The notes beneath the pieces are model-generated. The model did not search any database and was not told where the DNA came from. It saw only the letters and a list, made by a program, of their open reading frames with translations. A program made the translations under genes and the position numbers. This document shows, one piece after another, positions 58,200 to 64,000 of a stretch of DNA of 64,000 nt. Source of the DNA: Temnothorax longispinosus (lineage: Eukaryota > Arthropoda > Insecta > Hymenoptera > Formicidae); assembly GCF_030848805.1 (NCBI RefSeq), contig NC_092363.1, positions 13,446,241-13,510,240 of the forward strand. Reading direction: 5' to 3'. The stretch's first letter is position 1. The number at the start of each line of letters is the position of its first letter.

Positions 58200-58545
58200 T
58201 TTAAATGTAAAATTCACAATATATGTATTGTTCAAATAGTTTATAAGCAGGATCGTAACAGCAATATGTAAAACCGGAAACAGGATTTGACAAATGTATA
58301 GATGTGTAAAGTCTGGCAGGCTAAACTGCTATTTAAGCACCAGATGGTGAAGCATTAATAAATACTACTACATTTTAAATATAATGCTAATAAATAATTT
58401 ATATAAGGCAAATTATCATAATATTTAATGAATACCTTTCAGTAATAAATTCCTTGTAGATTTAAATGAGATTCAGTAGCATTATTTACATAAAAATGCT
58501 TATTAGCATCAGTATATTGAATTAATTATTAATGTTAATGATGAA

Positions 58546-58680
58546 ATATTAATAATAATCTGAAATAAATGTTGTTAGACATAAGATCCGCTGATAATCG
58601 TTTTTATCGTTATAAATAACGATGGAAACGGTTATCAACGGATCTCGTGCCTAATAACATTTATTTCAGATTATTAATAT
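58546..58680. mobile_element. Hairpin MITE
   Basis: ATTAATAATAATCTGAAATA and its complement bound arms of about 60 bp, sharing CATTTATTTC and GATCCG(C/T)TGATAA. It abuts the large palindromic element. Confidence 0.7.
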
Positions 58681-60605
58681 ATATATGGGACGTTCCACGT
58701 CAACCGGATCAGTGCTGCGGCCAAAAAAAGCGACGAAAAAATACGTTTGAGGTCTCAATTTAAAGCTTGAACAAAGAGCTACAAAAAGCCATATGAGCCT
58801 TAGCAAAAATCAAGATGGCGACGTCAATATGGTGGCCATAAACTCAAAATTTTTGATCAATTAATCGGTTCAGTGCTGCCGCCAAAATGTTCAGCGACAA
58901 ATAAATTCGAATAAGGGCTTATTTTAAAGCTCAAACTGAAAACTTTTAAAAGCCGTATGCACATTTGCAAAAATCAAGATGCCGTGTCCAAGATAGCCGA
59001 CTTTTCGTCAAAATTTGATGTCAATGCCTTTAAAAACACCAGATTTGTTTGAAAATAGATCGACAGGGATTTTTAAGGTCACTTCTCTCAAATCTGGTGT
59101 GATAGGTTCCAAATCACAAAATGGCGGATCCAAGATGGCCGACTTTCCGTCAAAATTCGATGTAAAAGCCTTAAAAAACACCGGATTTGTTTGAAAATGG
59201 ATCGACAAGGATTTTGAAGGTCACTTCTCTCAAATCTGGTGTGATAGGTTGCAATTCACGTAATGGCGATCCAAGATGGCCGACTTTTCGTCAAAATTCG
59301 ATATAAAAGCCTTAAAAAACACCGGATTTGTTTGAAAATAGATCGACAGAGATTTTTAAGGTCACTTCTCTCAAATCTGGTGTGATAAGTTGCAATTCAC
59401 GTAATGGCGATCCAAGATGGCCGAATTGTGACTAAAATTTGTATCGATTGCCTCTAAAAACACCGGATCTCGTTCCAAAAACTATTTTCAAATTATTGGC
59501 AACATTAGCTCTAGTGAAAAAAATGAATTCTTATTCTCAAATGCTTATTCTTACAGGCAATTAATACAAATTTTGATTATAAGTCCGCCATCTTGGATTC
59601 GTCATTTTGCGATTAGATTTTGTCATACTAAAATTGTAAAAAGCTATATTAGAAACCTCCATAAATCCTTTTGCAACGAGATCCGGTGTTTTTAGAGGCA
59701 ATCGATACAAATTTTAGTCATAAGTCGGCCATCTTGGATCGCCATTACGTGAATTGCAACCTATCACACCAGATTTGAGAGAAGTGACCTTAAAAATCCC
59801 TGTCGATCCATTTTCAAATATGGTGTTTTTTAAGGCTTTTACATCGAATTTTGACGAAAAGTCGACCATCTTGGATCCGCCATTTTGTGATTTAGAATCT
59901 ATTACACCAAATTTGACCTAAAAAATCCCTGTCAATCCACTTTCAAACAAACCTGGTGTTTTTTAAGTCTTTTACATCGAATTTTGACGAAAAGTCGGCC
60001 ATCTTGGATCCGCCATTTTGTAATTTGGAACCTATCACACCAGATTTGAGAGAAGTAACCTTAAAAATCCCTGTCGATCCATTTTCAAACAAATCCGGTG
60101 TTTTTTAAGGCTTTTACATCGAATTTTGACGAAAACTCGGCCATATTGGATCCGCCATTTTGTGATTTAGAACCTATCACACCAGATTTGAGAGAAGCGA
60201 CTTTAAAAATCTCTGTCGATCCATTTTCAAACAAATCTGGTGTTTTTTAAGGCTTTTACATCGAATTTTGACGAAAAGTCGGCCATCTTGGACCCGGCAT
60301 CTTGATTTTTGCAAATGTGCATACGGCTTTTAAAAGTTTTCAGTTTGAGCTTCAAAATAAGCCCTTATACGAATTTATTTGTCGCTGAACATTTGGCGGC
60401 AGCACTGAGCCGGTTGATTGATCAAAAATTTTGAGTTTATGGCCACCATATTGACGTCGCCATCTTGATTTTTGCTAAGGCGCATATGGCTTTTTGTAGC
60501 TCTTTGTTCAAGCTTTAAATTGAGACTTCAAACGTATTTTTTCGTCGCTTTAAATTTTGGCCGCAGCACTGATCCGGTTGACGTGGAACGTCCCATATAT
60601 ATATA
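58679..60605. mobile_element. 1.9-kb palindromic element with 141-bp units, rich in GCCATCTTGG motifs
   Basis: ATGGGACGTTCCACGTCAAC begins both ends in inverted orientation. Left units start (GCCGAC) at 58996, 59138, 59279 and 59420, 141-142 bp apart; the right arm carries four in the other direction (about 59857, 59998, 60140 and 60281). Each unit has TTTGACGAAAAGTCGGCC (or complement), GGATCCGCCATTTTG and ACCTATCACACC. No ORF. Shares termini with the element at 50657 but not its unit sequence. Confidence 0.9.
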
Positions 60606-60616
60606 TATATATATAT

Positions 60617-60872
60617 TGTCACGTCTTTTTCACCCCCGGAGCGGTCCGGGCCGTGTGACGGATCAAAAGGGGAAGGAGAGAAGGATGATAGGCCTCTTCG
60701 GCAGTTCTCTCGCACCCCCGACACTCCACTAACCGAATTTTATTGTTGGGCGCCAGACGCGTGAATTCGCGTCCGCGAAATCGCGAGAAACTAAAGAGAG
60801 AGACGCAAGGCAAAATAAGTCGGTGTGCGAGGAATCGGCTAGCTCGACCTAATAGCAGGGCGCGCCTTTAGA
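60617..60872 (-). mobile_element. Partial copy of the LTR-like element
   Basis: Minus strand matches 48280-48528: ACGCGTCTGGCGCCCAACA, GGAGTGTCGG, GGATCC-like GATCCG, CGGACCGCTCCGGG and the terminal GTGACA. It ends at the same base as the other copy, supporting that as a true terminus. Confidence 0.65.
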
Positions 60873-60896
60873 AAAAATTTCTAATAACGAGACAAA

Positions 60897-61033
60897 AAAT
60901 ATTCTTGTCATGTTTAATCTCATCACAACCTGAAGTAGTATAAAAATAAAACAATATTGAGATTAAATCAATAATTCCTATTTTCTTCTCGAATAAAATA
61001 AGATTGACTTAATATCTTGAGACAAGAATATAT
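60897..61033. mobile_element. Short MITE
   Basis: ATATTCTTGTC near 60898 and GACAAGAATAT (61022) are inverted ends; AATCTCA (60920) and TGAGATT (60959) pair inside. Confidence 0.5.
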
Positions 61034-61069
61034 AAATTTAAAAAATGAGAAGTCAGGGCAGTAAGGGTC

Positions 61070-61200
61070 AGACGTTGATCCTGGGGCGTAAATTCAATAG
61101 AATTTATTATTTCTCTTTATTCCAAACAGTGTTCGATACGTTTCGGCTCAGTTTTGAGCCATCTTCAGCCGTTGCAATAATTAGAGCGTTCTCACTTCCC
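61070..61200 (-). mobile_element. 3' end of a Penelope-like element (probable)
   Basis: On minus GGCTGAAGATGGCTC, a loop AAAAC and TGAGCCGAAACG form a stem, followed by AATAAAGAG and AATTCTATTG. Many Penelope-like elements end with a CTGAtGA-stem-GAAAC motif. No GIY-YIG or RT is left. Confidence 0.4.
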
Positions 61201-61704
61201 TATGGCGAGTTTCATCATTCAACGGTCAGAAACACAGACTAAGAGATCCATATCTGTAAATATGTCAGGATAAAGTAACAATTTTGAAAAAGAATCTTAT
61301 GAAACTCACCAATCGGTCTGAGAGCCAGGGAATACAGAGTAATATACAGTTTAAAAAGTAAACGACGAAACTAAACGATCCCGTCGGCACAGCAATCAAC
61401 AATGATGTGAGGAGATCGCAGAGGAGAGACGAGTCGAACGTCAAAACACGAGCGCGAAATATACATAATGAGTTAACAAGTAAAGCAAATTAATAGGTAT
61501 TGGGAGAACCAATAGTCGGGCAGAATTCTAGCGACGTCACAATATTACGTGTACCAATAATGAGGATACAATTTGTCAACAATGTTCGTAGGCGCAAGCT
61601 ATAATTTACTCAGTACAGTGGTATATGCATGATTCAAAAAATCCGTGTCGCTTTGCAAATGAATACCATTCTTCTGCAATTTTATGTAGGTCATCACCGA
61701 AACT
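61201..61704. other. No recognised gene
   Basis: Unremarkable sequence. No ORF with family pattern. Confidence 0.35.
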
Positions 61705-61870
61705 AATCCCTACTGAAAAAAATCACGTCACGAAATCACGTCATGAAATTACATCACAAAATCACGTAACGAAATTACGTAATTAATGACATAATTAATC
61801 ACGTAACGGATTGTTCCAAATCGGTACGTGATTTTAAAAATCACGTAATTTAAAAAATTACGTAATGCTG
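61705..61870. repeat. Irregular repeat of ATCACGTAA / ATTACGTAA
   Basis: About ten copies of (A)TCACGT or TTACGT in both orientations, including AATCACGTAACG and TTAAAAATCACGTAATTT. It looks like a decayed hairpin MITE. Confidence 0.6.
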
Positions 61871-62234
61871 GGAAACACATTTTTTTTTTAATTTGAATAA
61901 AGTTATATAGGAACTACAAAGTTTGTTTAATTGCTTCTTCGTCGTAACTTATGCATGTAAAACATGATTTAAGCAAAATAAGTGGTTCTAAATAAAAAAT
62001 CAATACTGTATATTAATTATATTGTCTATAATTTTATTTTTATGAGTCAACTTTTTAAGTATATAAGTGAGTATAAAAGTGCATAAGTATAAGTATATAA
62101 GTGAGTATATCAATATATAATAATATAATAAAATAAATAGCATATATAACATATTATAGACAACTTAGATATATGTTATGGTAACGTTAACAAGGTTAAC
62201 TCATTTTAACATTGGTAATATGGTAACACTAAAC

Positions 62235-62350
62235 TTAATCACTATCCGATAATGATTCACTGGAATTTGAATCATTGCTACTTTGTGAAGAACTTGATGA
62301 ATTGGGCGATGTTGGACGTCAATGACGTTTTCTTCGTTTTTCTTCTTCTT
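62235..62350 (-). pseudogene. Candidate last exon with serine-rich acidic tail
   Basis: After acceptor TTTTGCAG (62351) the minus frame gives EEEKRRKRH, a TGA, then RPTSPNSSSSSQSSNDSNS and a short acidic end SESLSDSD before TAA at 62235. A basic patch followed by a phospho-type Ser/Asp tail is common at the ends of nuclear proteins. The internal TGA argues for decay, or for a different reading. No neighbour exon was found; a pogo-like element lies upstream. Confidence 0.3.
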
Positions 62351-62610
62351 CTGCAAAACATTTTTAACATTATTATTATTAAGGTGTTTTTAATTTTTTA
62401 ATAGTAACTTTTAGAATATATTGTTTTCTAATTTTTTGTATTTATTTGTTGAAAGACTTTGTTTTAAAAAATCTAGACTGTTAAGATCTAGCATGTTAAT
62501 TAAAAATGTTTATTATTTTTTATAATCATCTATGCTAACAAATGTTTAAAAATATTAAAATTTTTTATTTAATTCAATATCTTATATTTTACATGTATAC
62601 ACAACTACAT

Positions 62611-63513
62611 TAGGGTAGGCCGGGGCACGTTGTCACGCGGGGCACGTTGTCACTTTGGCTTTATTTAAAAAACTAATAACCGGAGGGCAGCACCCGTCAT
62701 TCCCAAAACGTGTTAGTGTATGCCTATCTTTGGTGTGTTTACAGTCTTGAGATTGCGCCAGCCGTGTTGACGTAAAATCAACTTGAAAGTTTTTTGCGAC
62801 CGTAAGTAAAATTTTATTGTCTAATATTCAACGTACTGGACATGAAGCTTATGTTTTTTCAGAATAGACCTTTATATTATCTTAAAGTATGTACTTTTAC
62901 CTACCGCGTGCAGTGCCTAACCTTACGAATATCGCAAACGTGTCGGACATGAGGCTGTTTGAAGTAAAAAATGCCCTCGGGGCACGTTGTCACGAATTTG
63001 ATGGAAATCTATTGCAAATCTTCGGATGACGATAACGAATAAAAATATTTTATGTTTAATCACCGACATGATTATAAAAGAAAAAATGTTTATCAATAAG
63101 TTGCGCATTCGAGTGGAATTCTTGCCTATTTATATTAAGACGAAAACTTCGTGCTTTTTGTACTTTTTTGAAATAAAATAAATGTTTCTGTGAAGGATTT
63201 TACTTTTTTACATTGCAGCGCACTATAATATATTGATATTTACGTTGTATACAGTTTGGATTACATTTTGCATGCAATTACATTTGATGTGACAACGTGC
63301 CCCGGTCACGGGGCACGTTGTCACAAGCGACCTGTCGTTATTTATTATTATGTAACAACTGTAGAGTAACAATCACACAAAATTTGATACTGTCCAATTG
63401 AAGCTGAGGGTTCACTCGAAATTTTGGCATATCAAAGTACTCTTAAATATTGAATGTAAAAAATACAAAAAATATTGAAAAAAATGTGTGACAACGTGCC
63501 CCGGTCTACCCTA
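62611..63513. mobile_element. pogo-like non-autonomous element with TA duplication
   Basis: GGGTAGGCCGGGGCACG at 62613 and the near complement ending at 63511 are flanked by TA. The block GGGGCACGTTGTCAC recurs inside at about 62638, 62978 and 63309, and inverted at 63290. Ends resemble those of the element at 2922 (GGGGAGACCGGGGC, GTCGTCAC). No transposase. Confidence 0.75.
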
Positions 63514-64000
63514 CAAACTATTTTTTTAAGTATCTTTTTACTGTTAAAGAGTTCTTTAACTGTATATAAAGCAATAAGAAAAATATCATATATTAAAAGA
63601 AAAAGTACTATACTTTAAAGATTAATTCCATTAAGTTACTTGTTTTTATAAATTTTTATGAATATATCAATCTATAAACACATATTTTCCATTAAAAAAT
63701 ACAAAAAAATATTACCTTTAAACATATAAAAATTATTTGTCTATTGTTGTTTAAAAAGTATTGACAAACACAGCAGGTATGACGAGAATTCTTGAGTACG
63801 TGAGCGATAGAAAGAGAGTTCCTTTTAAGAAAATTTCGTCTTTATTGTATGTAATTCTTTCTAAAAATATGCCAACGTAAAACAAATTGATATAAACTAA
63901 AAAGTTTTTACGTGAATATAAACAAACAAATCAATAATCAGTCCTAAAGATAGAATAGAGAATAAACTAAAAAGAGTCAGATCTTACAGGACGGAATCAA
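63514..64000. other. AT-rich end of window, no feature
   Basis: No ORF, repeat boundary or RNA gene seen. Confidence 0.4.

Larger units (their letters stand above)
53559..58369 (+). mobile_element. Full-length LINE with 12-bp target duplication
   Basis: ACATTTTAAATA stands at 53547-53558 and 58370-58381. Between them lie a 385-bp 5' UTR starting GGACTTCCGGTCGAGG, ORF1, ORF2 and a 3' UTR ending AATAAATACTACT. The length of 4.8 kb and both ORFs indicate a complete insertion, now inactivated by lesions in ORF2. The coding strand is strongly purine-biased. Confidence 0.88.

Overview
The window is repeat-dominated eukaryotic DNA. Spliced gene fragments, GT-AG introns, LINEs with target-site duplications, Ty1/copia retrotransposons, Helitrons and many inverted-repeat DNA elements point to an arthropod. 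The mix of families suggests an insect, perhaps an ant, but nothing seen fixes the species. I found no intact conventional host gene. Host-like coding DNA is limited to a decayed partial copy of ARMH3 (C10orf76 family) at 27.7-28.6 kb, two isolated exon-like segments (6370-6517, 62235-62350) and a decayed THAP-like segment near 9.0 kb.

Layout. 1-13 kb: a long-TIR element with a MADF-like ORF, a dead Merlin transposase, a TTAA-flanked piggyBac-like MITE, a pogo-like element carrying an inserted LINE 3' end, two fold-back elements with GACCTTGACC ends that each received an R1-like LINE in the same orientation, and a decayed mariner with a nested MITE. 13.1-23.2 kb: a decayed copia whose reverse transcriptase is split by an 8,219-bp element flanked by TTAA. 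That element carries a multi-exon gene on the minus strand for a Mutator-like transposase joined to a DEDDh exonuclease. It is itself invaded by a 2.1-kb fold-back element (TTA duplication) and by a 1.6-kb CCCGGG-ended palindrome that interrupts the gene. 23-34 kb: Helitrons and Helitron-like ends, an inverted array of 44-bp units, minisatellites, the ARMH3 pseudogene and a TAA-flanked MITE. 34.0-40.9 kb: a complete copia element with 250-bp LTRs and one open 1746-codon polyprotein, the only element here that looks potentially active. 41-58 kb: two related LINEs, one on minus truncated inside RT and one on plus full length between 12-bp target duplications but broken in ORF2. Between them lie a duplicated repeat block and a 2-kb LTR-like element. 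58.5-64 kb: a large palindrome built of 141-bp units, a second LTR-like end, a Penelope-like 3' end and a second pogo-like element.

The genes do not form a pathway. The window records successive insertion, with several nests deep enough to order events. The most notable items are the TTAA-bounded transposase-exonuclease element, the palindromic elements made of tandem units carrying repeated GCCATnTTG (YY1/Pho-like) motifs, and the paired R1-like insertions into GACCTTGACC fold-back elements.
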